From: Solen grandis
Taxonomy: Eukaryota; Mollusca; Bivalvia; Adapedonta; Solenidae
Length of the DNA: 64,000 nt
NCBI GenBank assembly: GCA_021229015.1
Contig: CM037791.1
Span: 1,302,001 to 1,366,000 of the forward strand
Reading direction: 5' to 3'
Position 1 is the stretch's first letter. Every line of letters starts with the position of its first letter. Of the stretch, positions 41,151 through 52,872 are shown one piece after another. Position numbers and translations under genes: made by a program. The notes beneath the pieces are model-generated. The model worked only from the letters and a program-made list of their open reading frames with translations, ran no database searches and was not told the DNA's origin.

Positions 41151-42198
41151 CAAGACCTTCCCAAACAACAAATTCCAATTAGTACATACAGCATGTACTT
41201 TTACCACACAGGAACTATCGGAGTGGATTAGTACATTTGTACTCGTATATGTTGCAAGTTATAATAGTTAGCCTACCCAATTAACCCAATTGAGGTAAAT
41301 GGAAAAAAAAGTAATTATATAGGTGTGATTCCGTTCTTCTACATTCCAAAGTACCTCAGCACTTTTGCAATCTGTCTGATGTAATACTAATTTCCCGTAA
41401 ATGTAATGAATGATCTGCGCATTTAATTTTTGCGGTCTGCCCGCAAATAATACATTGCCGCAGAAAAAAAAACAGTTATACGGTAATGAAATTAATTTTT
41501 TGACTATGGTAAACAATATTGTAAATTTGTGTCTCAGAGGTTAGAGAGGTTAAATGTGGTAGCGCTTTGAAAATTACATATAAACAATTGATGACCAAAA
41601 TGTGAACACTTAAAGAGGATATCAGTCATGAGCGACAACAGTATTGTGTTGTACAGTACTTGACAGAACAGAACAGAAACTTTTTTTTACATAAACTATA
41701 CAGTTTCTAGTCGTAAGTAATACATATCATATACAGTACATATAATTATCATGTACACCATACAACGAACACATAGAGCTCTATAAACAAAATTTCATGA
41801 AAAAAAAAAAAAAAAAAAGAATCCAATTCTGACGCTTTCCTCTCCGTGCGTCAAAGAAAGTGAAATTTGATATAACAAAGTTGATCAAACACATTTTTAC
41901 TATATATTGTTTTGGATCATGGCATTGCGATTTATTAAAGCCTCATAAACATATTTTGGAAATCGTTTGTTTACTGGTGTATTAGAACACTAATAAGTCA
42001 ACAAACTTGAAAGCACTTGGACGTCTTTAGTAATAAGAACTAATATACTTGTTTCGAATATTTCCATAAATTGGACAGACAAGCAAACAGTGGAATTCAT
42101 CTTCTATATCTGTACTGTGACAAAGATAACATACATATATGTGCCGTTCTTACTGATTTTGGGCATATCTATACTAGTTACTATACGCTTAGTGCTGA
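41151..42198. other. intergenic DNA, nothing recognised
   Basis: AT-rich with an A run at about 41801-41819. No gene or element boundary seen. Confidence 0.5.
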
Positions 42199-42279
42199 AA
42201 GTGTGGTTTTATGCAGATCAAGCTTTGTGAGGTACCTATTGAGTGCGTCAAAATGAGTCTATATGAGGGAAAGGGTTAA
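42199..42279 (-). mobile_element. TTAA MITE family A, truncated copy 3
   Basis: Only one end remains: GTGTGGTTTTATGCAGATCA to GAGGGAAAGGGTTAA. It abuts the C-terminal end of the LINE fragment. Confidence 0.85.
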
Positions 42280-42883
42280 GGCTTATCCATACATAAGAGA
42301 ATCCGTAGTTGTTCGCAGCTGTTTCACATTACAAGCCCAATTAACCCTTTCCCTCATATAGACTCATTTTGACGCACTCAGTAGGTACCACATAAAGCCT
42401 ATCTGCAGAAAACCACAGTTAAACCTTACCAAATTTGATTACAAAATCCTCATTTCCAGACCACTGAAGAGCAGCGAACAGCATAAAACCTGATCAGCCT
42501 GTGAGTTACTCACAGGCTGATCTGGTTTTATGCTGTTCGCATAGGTCTTTTCATGGTGTCCTCTATGAGGGAAAGGGTTAACTTCATCAGCATGGCAATC
42601 GTCTAATAACAGTTTGTATAATGTTTTTATTAAAATATTGTCTGAAGACACCACTTTGCACCAATACTTAATAATACGGACATTTCTTAATACATACAAA
42701 GGATATCGACCAAGCTCTCCATACACACCGACGGTCGTGGTAGATTTTCTAACGTTCCATAAAGAATTACAAAATTTCAAATGCACCCGTTCAATTGGTT
42801 TTGCTTTCCCAAACCCCCACATCTCACTTGAATAACTAAGAATAGATCCTACAAAAGCATCAAAGAGTTGACACATTACCTTA
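42280..42883 (-). pseudogene. non-LTR retrotransposon RT C-terminal fragment, split by a MITE
   Basis: The - strand encodes VMCQLFDAFVGSILSYSSEM, WGFGKAKPIERVHLKFCNSL, VYGELGRYPLYVLRNVRIIK and LLLDDCHADEV, typical of the region after the RT core in invertebrate LINEs. A family A MITE interrupts it at 42341-42581. The frame resumes beyond as NWACNVKQLR and stops at MYG. Upstream it is cut by the Harbinger insertion at 42884. Confidence 0.85.
42341..42581 (+). mobile_element. TTAA MITE family A, copy 4, inside the LINE frame
   Basis: A complete element with TTAA on both sides. Subtracting it together with one TTAA joins ...HADEV to NWACNV... in the same LINE frame, so the TTAA is a true target duplication. 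Confidence 0.97.
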
Positions 42884-44043
42884 AGGCCCGGTCCCACTGG
42901 CCGATGGACAGAAAACGTATGCAAAAAGTATACAGCGGACGTGAAAAATTTTAGGGGTGGCTCCATCCGTTTTCATCCGCTCTAGAAATGGATAAAAATG
43001 GCGAAAATTTGAGGAAAACCGAGCGGAAAAGAACGGATGTGGGTAGTATGTAGCGGGGATGTTAAACGAATATTCATGGGAAGCCTGGCGGATGGAAAGC
43101 GGGTGGAACTGGATGACAGCTACGAATGTGTTACCGGGGATAATTTCGAAGTGATGGAATGCACGAGGGTCTTCATTCCTCAGCTCCACCAATACCACCA
43201 TCAACTGGTCATACAGCCCAAACTCCATTCTTCTCAAGATCCATCCCCGGACCCACATAGCTCTTGGACGTCTCCTTCTTCGTCTTCTTCTCCTTCTGTC
43301 TAAAACTTGATACAGGTTGAACATGTTCTGGTTTTGCTGTTGAATAAGTGCAGCTATCATGTGGATTCTTTGATCATCCATGGTTGAGAACAATTGATGA
43401 TGTTGAAGACCAAGACCAAGGGTGATAAGGTCTGTACACCACGGCAGTTCGACTCATACTGAGATCCAGATGATTTTTCTACCCCTTTTTATACAAAATA
43501 TCAGTTGTCCGCTAGGTGTCCATCTACATACTCTAGGCATACTACAGACAACCTAAATATACGAGATACATCCCAGATACAGACGCTTTGTCCGTTTTGA
43601 ATACTTTGTATACGAGATGCCTACGCTTACATCCTTTCTATTTCCGTGCTACTAACGATGTATAGACGTTCCATGTACCCTATCTTTACCCCCTCTTTCC
43701 TTTTTCAGCAGCAGCGGATGTGAGTTGCGAGGATGCACATAGGATGCGGAGAGGATACAGCGGACATTTAACGGATGATAACGGACATAGAACGTTTGTT
43801 GCTCGTACATGTTGCGGATTTAAATCGTACACGGCGGAAAGTTCATCCGTTCTAAAAGTTTTATGCAGCTCAAAACTTTTTGCGCGGATGAAATCACGAT
43901 GGACGGACTCTCGATGGATAGAGCGTATGAAACACGTATGCAATAAGTACACAACGGATGCATAGCGTTTTCCAACGGATGGCAAAGGTTTTTTTTACGT
44001 TTTACATCCTCTTTGCATCCGTAAGTGCAGTGGGACCGGGCCT
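42884..44043 (-). mobile_element. PIF/Harbinger derivative, 1.16 kb, TTA target duplication
   Basis: Terminal inverted repeats AGGCCCGGTCCCACTG and CAGTGGGACCGGGCCT are flanked on both sides by TTA (42881-42883 and 44044-44046), the 3 bp target of PIF/Harbinger. The - strand interior encodes only the start of a Harbinger transposase (see separate entry). CGGATG/CATCCG words are abundant near both ends, as expected of transposase-binding subterminal repeats. An internally deleted, non-autonomous copy. Confidence 0.9.
42950..43393 (-). pseudogene. truncated Harbinger transposase N-terminus
   Basis: MFSTMDDQRIHMIAALIQQQ, then an Arg10-type basic run and MWVRGWILRRMEFGLYDQLM, NEDPRAFHHFEIIPGNTF. 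This is the characteristic start of PIF/Harbinger transposases (basic run, WVR.W..RR...G....L...L...DP..F..F). The sequence degenerates after about residue 90 and no DDE core exists. Confidence 0.8.
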
Positions 44044-44066
44044 TTAGGGCCGGGATATACTATACT

Positions 44067-44258
44067 TACTGTAAAATCATTAATTTTCGTTGACATTAAA
44101 TTTCGTTAAATACCTTTAAAGGGAATTCGTGGGCCTATGTTCTAGAACGTGAGGTCTATATAAGAGACACGTATTCGTGGGGATTAATATTCGTGGATAA
44201 AATCCACAACGAAATAGACGAAAATTTGTGACCCATGAAAATTAAGGATTTCACAGTA
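44067..44258. mobile_element. 192 bp TA-targeting MITE (Tc1/mariner-like)
   Basis: The left end TACTGTAAAATCATTAATTT and right end AAATTAAGGATTTCACAGTA are imperfect inverted repeats; both begin with TA followed by CTGT. No coding. It sits 21 bp from the Harbinger copy. Confidence 0.65.
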
Positions 44259-45410
44259 TTAAGTTTATTTAATAACATGTACAATGTCTTAGGCTTTTAC
44301 CTATGAGCTTTGCTGATTTAGAACAAATGATCCTTAACTTTGATGTAGACTATACAGTACAAGAAAAGCCATGTGGTTTATATAGCACCCTCCATGGGAA
44401 CGGAGGGTCGTAAAAAAAGCGCAGTGGAGGTAGCAAATAGTTTCCAAATAACCAAAAACTATCGGTTTGACATGAAAAAAATGATTTTTCGCTATTTTTG
44501 CTTTTCGTACACTCTTTTTGTAATATTTGACAAAATAAACTTGAAACATGAAGTAAAATTATAATAATAAATAGATATAAATATTCTTAATAGAAAAAAT
44601 ATATCCATGTCTTATTCTGTATGTGATTTGGTATACTTGTATCTTGAGAGAAATATACTTCGGTGTTTGGGTTAGTGTTTGGGTTTGTTTGAGTTACTGT
44701 TTGGTTTGGTTTTTGGTCTGAAATAACGGTTTATTTCAAGGTTGATTTACATATCGATACCTCACTGTGACAACTTTGCTCACACGTATGGGTATCGCAA
44801 CGCGCGCGTGTATGAGTGCATGCTAACTCATAAAAGTAAATGATAATTTTAAGTAAAAATTTCCTCATTTAACACGTATCATGTGCTTTATACTCAAAGG
44901 GGTCTGTCATAATTGTAAACCGAAAGGAGTGCGGCGCTTTTTGTACTCCTCTTTCTATCTTATGTAGCATGGTTGTTTTATGCTCTCTCTCTTTGCTTAT
45001 GAATCGACGTGTCAATCATCATTTCCTTTTTCAGCTGGTCATATACGCTTCCAGTTCATTTGGAAAGGCTCGTTATTATATAAATGATGTGGATGTGACA
45101 CGCAACACTATGTTGCTATAGCAATCATTTACGTGCACGTAAACAGTTCCCCGATATTTTTTTTCGGTGTCTGAGAAGAGCTCTAAGTCAGCAAATTATT
45201 TTCATAAACTAGATGTTTTGCGTGCAGAGAATGCGAAGGCGATTTAAAACGAGATGAAATAAGAAGGTTTTGTTGCTTTGAAATCACGATTTCTCGACTG
45301 CAAGACTTTCAAGTAAATGTAATCCTATTTTACACTGCAGTGATTTTCTCTGAACATTTTCGCAATAATAGATATTCTCACGATTCTCTACTTTCAAATA
45401 TATTTCATGT
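44259..45410. other. intergenic DNA, nothing recognised
   Basis: Opposing short frames at 44334-44564 have no recognisable protein. A G/T-rich stretch lies at about 44655-44725. No element boundary found. Confidence 0.5.
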
Positions 45411-45660
45411 GGCCTCCGTGGCCGTGAAGGTAAAGTCGCTGACTCTAACACTCACTCAGCCCCTCACCGCGTGGGTTCGAATCCTGGCAGGGTAATTCGG
45501 ATTTTCATGTGAGTAAGCCTTCCAGCTGGCTTGCGGTAGGTCGGTAGTTCTACCCGGATGCCTCCGTGCATTCGGGGTCTTTCTCTACCTGTAATTGGCT
45601 GGACGTCGCTATATGACTGAAATACTGTCGAAGCGACCGTAAACTCAAATAGTCAAATAT
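45411..45660 (+). mobile_element. SINE family 2, full length
   Basis: tRNA-like head GGCCTCCGTGGCCGTGAAGG with B box GTGGGTTCGAATCC, then GCTTGCGGTAGGTCGGTAG, CCTCCGTGCATTCGGGGTC, CTACCTGTAATTGGCTGG, and the 3' end ATGACTGAAATACTGTCGAA with CTCAAATAGTCAAA. The head is unlike family 1, but the 3' core ATGACTGAAATACTGTCG is shared. Confidence 0.88.
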
Positions 45661-48260
45661 TTAATGTTCAAAAAGTATTTACGTAGGCACCAAAAAGAAA
45701 TAATAATAAACACTCAGTCAAAAAAACAACAACCTGACATATACAATTTCGATGCTTAGGAAATTAACTCGATTCATCGAACGGTGCGAGTCACAATTCG
45801 CATTTGCAAGAGCACTGTTTGTTACTATGGTACTCATGAATATAATTATCAGAAAACAGAATATTTAAAATATTTTAAGTATACTCTACCAGGATAGATC
45901 TGCACGATGTTGTGTAGCTAGAAATAGATACGCACAGGGTGTAACTGTCTAAGCAGTTAATATGTACTATAAACAAATTTAGTATACGTGTTATTTTTCG
46001 GCCATTAGGCCGTTTACTTGCACTCTGACTTCCTGTGAAACACACAGTAATGAGGCGGAATAAAAGTAGATTTTTCATTGGTTATTATATACTTTGCTAA
46101 ATTCCCATGGGTCATTGTAAAATTAGTCGAGTTGCGGAAACGAGTTCTTTAGATCTCTGTTTGTTTTAAAGTTTTTTTTTCTGCGAACGATTTGTCACTA
46201 CACCTTTTTAAAGTAAACTGAAAGAGTAGAACGCTAAAAAAATAGGAAACACATAGATCTCAGAATTGATTGCTCGACCCCGACAGATCCTATATTCAAC
46301 AAAAACGTAACATCCGGTTTCGTTTTGTAGCCCGCGAAACGAAGTCTAATGCGCAGATGGTTTAAGGCTGTAAGTGTCTACCAAGATTGTACAAATTATT
46401 TGGATCCGTGGTATTTCAGAGAGCTGCACTGACACAGGAATTACACAACTATCAAACCAACAATAAAATCTATTACATTTTAAACCATTCAGACACTAAT
46501 CATCAAGCCGGTTACCACGGCCGAGTATCTTTTTAAAATATATTTCTTGTTTGTTTTATTTATAGCCTCGCCTGATTTAAGGGATGTGTCTACTTGAATA
46601 ATTTTATTGTATTTAATAGCTTAATAAATAACAAGATAAAACATGGTTTTTGAATGCATTGTTTCGGTTTATTCGATACATTAAGAAATTGCGAGGACTA
46701 GTGGAGAAAGTATCGAAATGAGACGAAAACATACACAAAACAACACCACCTAACCAAATCTCACACCTAGCTCAATGGGAAATAAACATACACTTGAGAT
46801 TTTCCCCCAATTATTGATTGGTCATTTTAAATCAACAAATAAAACAGGATATTGTCAACCCTCTTTTGAAACTGTCTTTTGAACTCAGAAAATCGTAGGT
46901 TTCAGAAAATCGGGTGTCAATGTATTTCAGTCCTATTCTCCAAACAGGAGCCGTGAAATCAGGCCCGAGGTTAACATATTATTGTGTATATTGGACGAGA
47001 AACACGTTCTATGTTTAAGTTCAAATAAACAAAATATATGTTCTATTCTGTTCTGTATAACTTATTATATGTCGAAAACAAAGGCTTTTTATTTAATGTT
47101 CGGCTGTTTGTTATAATATGATCATTTTTTTTAATAACGCTAAGTGTTAGCTAGTAGTGCATTAATTCCATGAGTAGGCGAATTGACGAACAGATATACG
47201 TCTCCATATAATGATGTATCCCAAATAAAAAATGGGAAAACTCGATTAAAATATTTTCAAAATGACACGTTCCAACATTTTTTTTTTTCAATTTATCGTG
47301 ACAACAGGTGAATGGGACTCGCTGAGACAATTAACATCTTGCAGAAATTTGTAGAGGCTTAATAGACAGACGCTTTACTGTATCACTCATAAAAGAGTTC
47401 TGCGATCTAATGAGATGGTTTAATCGGCAATAAATTGAAGAGAAAACTCAGTATATATATTATTGACATTAGCAATTTTACACATCTCACGTTATCTCGC
47501 AGTCATATAATCATACATGTAACTTAAAGAGAGCTTCTCATGACTTGCTCTTAACCTATATCAGAGTTGCGGATCTCTGATTGGTTATTATAGGTCTTTG
47601 GTTATAGTCAATTGCATGCAAAACTTCAGCCAAAATCTGTTAGTGGAAGAATAAAACTGTGATTTTAAATAAATTGAAACAAAATTTTATCATTCTTGTT
47701 CGGAACAGTGCGTTACAGGACTGGGAACTCATGTGTGAAGTTTCATTTCAATATGTGCCCTGGTTGTTGAGTTTAAGTCTTGGTAGTAGCTTGCATGCAA
47801 ACTTGTAACAAAATTTCAAAATCGAAAAAAAAGGGCTTGTTAATTAAATATCTTTAAACGAAATGTTATAATTCTTGTCTGTGATAGAAGGTAAAAGGAT
47901 TAGGAAGACAAGACTAGTTTCAATCAGTACATATAGCCTTTCACAAAGCATTACGCCTAGTGTTAGTGTATTACATTCACATTTTAATGAAGTTGATCGA
48001 TAGAAAATTTGTTGATTACTCTGTTGAGATCGTTTGTCTTTTCACTTATGGTCTAAAAATATAGACTAGATGTTCACTTGTGACGAAGACGTCATGTTTT
48101 TCATGACAAGCGTGAAAGAAAATGGTTTATTACGGTCTTAACAAAAATGGTACCTTTTTGTTCTTCTCGAAGCACATTTTATATTATTTAATCGTACCTT
48201 ATTAAACCTTGAGGAATATTCAGCCATATGTCTTTTATTAAATCTTCTTTAGTATTTGAG
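45661..48260. other. intergenic DNA, nothing recognised
   Basis: 2.6 kb of AT-rich sequence with only short unsupported frames. No tRNA, SINE or MITE ends detected. Confidence 0.5.
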
Positions 48261-48261
48261 T

Positions 48262-48482
48262 TTAAAGTCCCATGGGAAGTATCTCAATCATTTAGAGACA
48301 AAGTCTATGTGCCATGATACAACACCCAGCAACATCTTCCTGGTACCGGGTCAACCAAAGCTGGAACTACCCTTATATGCTGAGCGCCAAGCAAGGGAAC
48401 TACCAATACAAATTTCAACAACTTTGGAATGGCACGGTCGGGATCAAACACATGACGAGGCGATTGGGGACGCTGGGCCATA
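48262..48482 (-). mobile_element. SINE family 1 copy, diverged
   Basis: Reverse orientation: AAAGTCCCATGGGAAGTATC, GATACAACACCCAGCAACAT, CTACCCTTATATGCTGAGCG and a head relic GGTCGGGATCAAACACATGA. A non-autonomous element starts right after it. Confidence 0.8.
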
Positions 48483-48517
48483 TTTTTTTTTATCAGATAA
48501 AATATACATCTATCTAC

Positions 48518-49215
48518 AACAAGATGGCTCTGAATCGCTCACCTGAGAAACAATGCCTTCAATGACTCTATAAGAGTCATATTGAATACATAAACCATGC
48601 AGAAGTGACCCTAAGGCGGGGCAAATTGTGACCCCAGGACCATTGGGCTATGTTACACACTAAATATTTAAATTCTAGGCCTTGTGGTTTCTGACAATAA
48701 GATTTTTCTAGTTTTTCCTATATTTCCTATATATATCTATGTAAACTCAAGTGACCCCTGAGGCGGGGCCAATTTTGACCCAAGGGCCATGATTTGAACA
48801 AACATGGTAGAAGTTTACTCGGCCATATTGCAAACAAAATATCTAAACTCTAGGCCTAGTGGTTTCTGACAAGAAGATTTTTCTAGTTTTTCCTATTTAA
48901 GTCAATGTAAAATCAAGTGACCCCCACGGTCATGATTTGAACAAACCTGGTAAAGGTTTACTAGGCCATGTTACTCATCAAATAACTAAACTCTATGCCT
49001 TGTGGTTTCTGACAAGAAGATTTTTCTATTTTTTTCCTATTTTAGTCTATGTAAAATATAGTTATCCCTGAAGCGGGGCCAATATTGACCCTAGGGGCAT
49101 AATTTGAACAAACTTGGAGTGGTCCACTAGACAATGCACACACCAAAATATAAGCTCCAAGCCTTGTGGTTTCGGAGAAGATAGATTTTTTAAAATTTCA
49201 CTTTTAAAATCTATT
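48518..49215. mobile_element. GGGCC/GCTCACC element with internal minisatellite, copy 1
   Basis: Opens ACAAGATGGCTCTGAATCGC then TCACCTGAG. The interior has about four tandem units of 110-160 bp containing AAGTGACCCCTGAGGCGGGG, CTAGGCCTTGTGGTTTCTGA and AAGATTTTTCTAGTTTTTCC. The 3' end is not clear. Related to the elements at 54648, 60070 and 61650 by its opening motif. Confidence 0.65.
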
Positions 49216-49904
49216 TTAAGCCCCTGTGATGGTGTCTGGTGACTACTTATTACCGCTGTTTAGTAATAAGATTGACTTCAAGTCAGTTTGAATACATTTG
49301 TAAACATTGGAAAAGTCCAAGGGGAAGACTTTGTTTATCTAGAAACCATTAGATTCTTTATTATATCATGTTTCTTTGGTTTTATGTCCAACCAGCGGTA
49401 TTTCAATGTCAACTCAAACATATTAAGCAGAGACTATAGAAACTCCAGTAAAAGCCAATGAAAAATACTGATTAGGCACACAGCAGATCATTGAGTATTG
49501 CAAAATTAAAAAAAAGTATAAAAAAAGCACACACACACAGATGAAAATATAACCATATTATGAAATACATGTAATCATTTTGTACTACAAGATATTTATT
49601 TCAAAAATTCTTTTAAATTATGACTTAAATCCAATCAGTGTAGCAGAAAACTCATTTTACATAGTTATCATCATGCAGGTACTCTTCTATTTTACATGAA
49701 ACTTTTGTTTTTATTTCTTGACCTAATTTAATACATAAGGTATCATTTTGATGGTAATGATATGTTCTATAATAAAGTATAATTTACTTTCAGATACCTT
49801 CGATAGAATTGGAGATATCTGAAAACATGACTTTACGAGAATTGGACAATTTGTTACGTGTTTTTGTGAGATTTAGACAAGTTGCCAATCTTTGTTTAAA
49901 AGGT

Positions 49905-50010
49905 CTTTGGTCTATATGAGACAGATATAGAGCTGCCACACTGTAATACCAAGCCGTAGACATGTGACATGATACCACACCCAGTCAAACTATTTTGACA
50001 CTGGGGCAAC
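49905..50010 (-). mobile_element. SINE family 1 copy cut by assembly gap
   Basis: GAGACAGATATAGAGCTGCC, GTAGACATGTGACATGATAC and ACTGGGGCAAC run straight into the N gap at 50011. Confidence 0.85.
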
Positions 50011-50110
50011 NNNNNNNNNNNNNNNNNNNNNNNNNNNNNNNNNNNNNNNNNNNNNNNNNNNNNNNNNNNNNNNNNNNNNNNNNNNNNNNNNNNNNNNNNN
50101 NNNNNNNNNN
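50011..50110. other. assembly gap (100 N)
   Basis: Exactly 100 Ns, the usual placeholder for an unknown-size gap. It is flanked by a SINE and by short tandem repeats. Confidence 0.99.
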
Positions 50111-50235
50111 GCTCCTAGCAGACCCAGATCAGACAGCCTAAGCTTCTAGCAGACTCAATAACAGCCTAAGCCACACAGCCTAAGCTCCTAGCTGATCCAG
50201 ATCAGAAAGCTCCCATAGAAGACCCAGATCAGAGT
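50111..50235. repeat. short tandem repeats beside the gap
   Basis: Variants of GCTCCTAGCAGACCCAGATC and AGACAGCCTAAGC repeat about four times at ~35-40 bp spacing. The gap probably hides more units. Confidence 0.75.
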
Positions 50236-50390
50236 CAGCTCCTCTGTAAGCTCAAACAAAATTTTTTAGCTCAGATTCTACACAGTCTGGCAAAGAAAAA
50301 TCTCTTATTGCATAAACTATTTTAAGTTCAGTCCATTATTATTCATCAAGTCATACATTAAGGCATGAATATTCATGGGATAAACTGTGG
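50235..50390. mobile_element. TTAA MITE family C, partial copy
   Basis: AGCTCAGATTCTACACAGTC, GCATGAATATTCATGGG and neighbouring words match 27896-28138 and 56590-56836; the left end is replaced by the tandem repeats. Confidence 0.55.
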
Positions 50391-51361
50391 TATCACCCCC
50401 TGAAGTATCTTGCCACAACATTGTGGCAGCATCTCATAATTAGGTGTTCCAAACATTCAGACACTGTAACTATGTGGGGCACCAATCACATCAACACTGC
50501 ACACAAAATCTCATTTCATAGAAAAATCCAAAATTCTGCAGCGTCCTAAGTCTTTAAGACCAACAAACATCAAGCCGATGTCAAGCCATTCCTGATTCAT
50601 CTCAAAAAAACCCTGATGAAGTGATAACAAAGAAAGAATTCATCCAGAGATTAATGGAGTTTGGTCAAAACCCGGCTCTTCAGTGATAGTATCAGTTTTA
50701 TTGATAAAAGAAATCAACGTCTGAATATCAAGGCAAAAAAAAAAATCACAAAATTATTTTTTGCTGACTCAATTCCAGACAAGAAGATAAGAGCAGTTCA
50801 AGGTGTTTAGTTTGCATGAAATACATGGTCTCCCAATTCAACAAAATGATCTTAATGGTCTTAACATTGCTTCCTATATGGAGCTTTTACAGTGATATAT
50901 GAGTCTTAATTATGTTACCAAAAATCAGTGTTGTCCTGAAGATGCAACATAATGCTCTCCATTATAGAGCTGAACAGATTACAAAAGGGCGGTAAAATCC
51001 ACTGTCAATTCTTAAAGATTTCACTATCTTTTTATTGGAAGATAATGTATCAGAAAAAATGGGCCAAAAAACAAGCATCAGAAAACTATAATTCAACACC
51101 TCTGTAACATACTGATAATGAATCCCAAATCTATCACACAACATTTATAGTGTGTGTACGGAAAAAAATGACTTGATATGCATCTGCAACACCGTTACTG
51201 CTGATGTCTATAAATAGCGAGCTCTCACTGAGCTCAAACGGACAGATGGAAAGACGCACTTATTGTTGCACAGAGGCATTTACAATAAGATGTGTCATGT
51301 ATAGTTTGACTAATATGTTCCCAAGACAAAAATTCTGCTGGACAATCTAAGACTGCTGTAG
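50391..51361. other. intergenic DNA, nothing recognised
   Basis: AT-rich, no convincing coding or element signal. Confidence 0.5.
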
Positions 51362-51612
51362 TTTGTAGGGTTTAACGTCCCATCGACAGTATTTCAGTCA
51401 TTTAAAGACAATGTCTACTTGAGACAGATATAGTGCTGCCACACTGCAGTATCATGCCGTAGACATGTGGCATGATACCACACCCAGTCTCATTATCCTG
51501 ACACTGGGCCAACCAGTCCTGCAACTACCCTTATATGCTGAGCGCCAAGCAAGGGTGCTATTGCAGTACCATTTTTTAAGGACTCTGGTTTGTCGTGGCC
51601 AGAGACTGCTGT
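51362..51612 (-). mobile_element. SINE family 1, well-conserved copy
   Basis: Reverse orientation: GGTTTAACGTCCCATCGACA, GACAGATATAGTGCTGCCAC, CTACCCTTATATGCTGAGCG and a partial head. Close to the copy at 30833-31155. Confidence 0.9.
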
Positions 51613-51649
51613 AGTATTTAGCCATTAAGTATGTACTATATCATATACC

Positions 51650-51882
51650 TTAACCCTTTCCCTCATATAGACTCATTTTGACGCACACAATAGATACCAC
51701 ATAAAACCTGATCTGCAGAAAACCACAGTTAAACCTTACCAAATTTAATTATAAAGTCCTCATTTCCAGACCACTGAGGAGCAGCGAACAGCATAAAACC
51801 TGATCAGCCTGCGAGTGCTGATCTGGTTTTATGCTGTTCGCATAGGTCTTTTCATGGTTTCCTCTATGAGGGAAAGGGTTAG
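51650..51882 (+). mobile_element. TTAA MITE family A, copy 5, hairpin-deleted
   Basis: Left end TTAACCC intact; right end mutated to GGGTTAGG. The central palindrome has lost about 10 bases (CCTGCGAGTGCTGATC), removing the hairpin tip. Confidence 0.92.
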
Positions 51883-52489
51883 GGACCCAGATAGTACAGG
51901 CCCTGGAAGATTGTTCAAAACAAAAAAATTTAGCTCCTTTGTAACTGGTTTTTTTTTTTTTATTCCCTTTCGTTTTCTACTTCTACCAAAAAAATCCCTT
52001 TATAATAGTATGAGCAGTAAATACTGTTTTTTCTCTAATGTAAAATATCATGCCAGCAAAACAGAAGGAGAATAAAAGATTAATAAATAACTAAAAAAAA
52101 AAAATCTGGGAAATTTATGCAGTGAACACTGCAATAAATGGACATGTCACTTTTCAGTAGGAAGAATTTGTTAACTGATGATCTCTAATAAAATACATAA
52201 ATTTCTCTCTCTTTTTCTCTCCAGGAAACTGAAAAATCCCTGGAGATATTCAAGATGAAAGTAATGGTTAATCTATATTCTGCAGGTGCAAAAATTTATC
52301 AGATATCACCAAATTTTAAGACCATAATTTCAAATCTTTGGTTCTTTAAGAAATCCAAGAGACTTTTATAGCAGGAACCATTTGAAGTGTTTACAAACGA
52401 TTAAAGAGTGGAATGAATTCCAAATTGAAAAAAAATATAAAAGTAAACAAAACAGAAGAGAACTCAACCATTCAGTTTGCAACAATATT

Positions 52490-52792
52490 TAAGTATAGGT
52501 TAATGTTTGTTATCAAGGGTTTAACAAATTAAACTGCTCAAGCTCAGCACAGCAGAGTGAGCAGTTTAACTTGTTTAACCCTCGATAACAAACATTAACC
52601 TACTTAATGTATGGAATTATGTTTTGATGTTACTATCCAAGTCCATCTCTACACGCATGTGCACAAAGATTGGTCGTATATAGAAGGTTACCCATTAAAC
52701 CAAGTGTTTTAACGAGTTAAACCATTCGAAAATTTTGAAAAATACTGCAATCTCATTGGTCAAAATAATATAATTCCATACATTAAGTTTGT
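52490..52792. repeat. nested foldback element
   Basis: An inner hairpin has arms at about 52493-52549 and 52556-52610 (GGTTAATGTTTGTTATCAAG and its complement). A second inverted pair, CTTAATGTATGGAATTAT at about 52603-52620 and ATAATTCCATACATTAAG at about 52771-52788, encloses the sequence to the right. Possibly two foldback modules of one element. Confidence 0.65.
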
Positions 52793-52872
52793 GGCAAGAT
52801 TCCTTAATCTCATAATAAAGAACAATGTCAACACCAAGTTTGTGAACTCAAAACACCTTGCAACTGACATTA

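Noticed and set aside
43037..43303. 88-codon + strand frame
   Set aside because: Antisense of the Harbinger transposase N-terminus; its Ser-rich end mirrors the Arg run.
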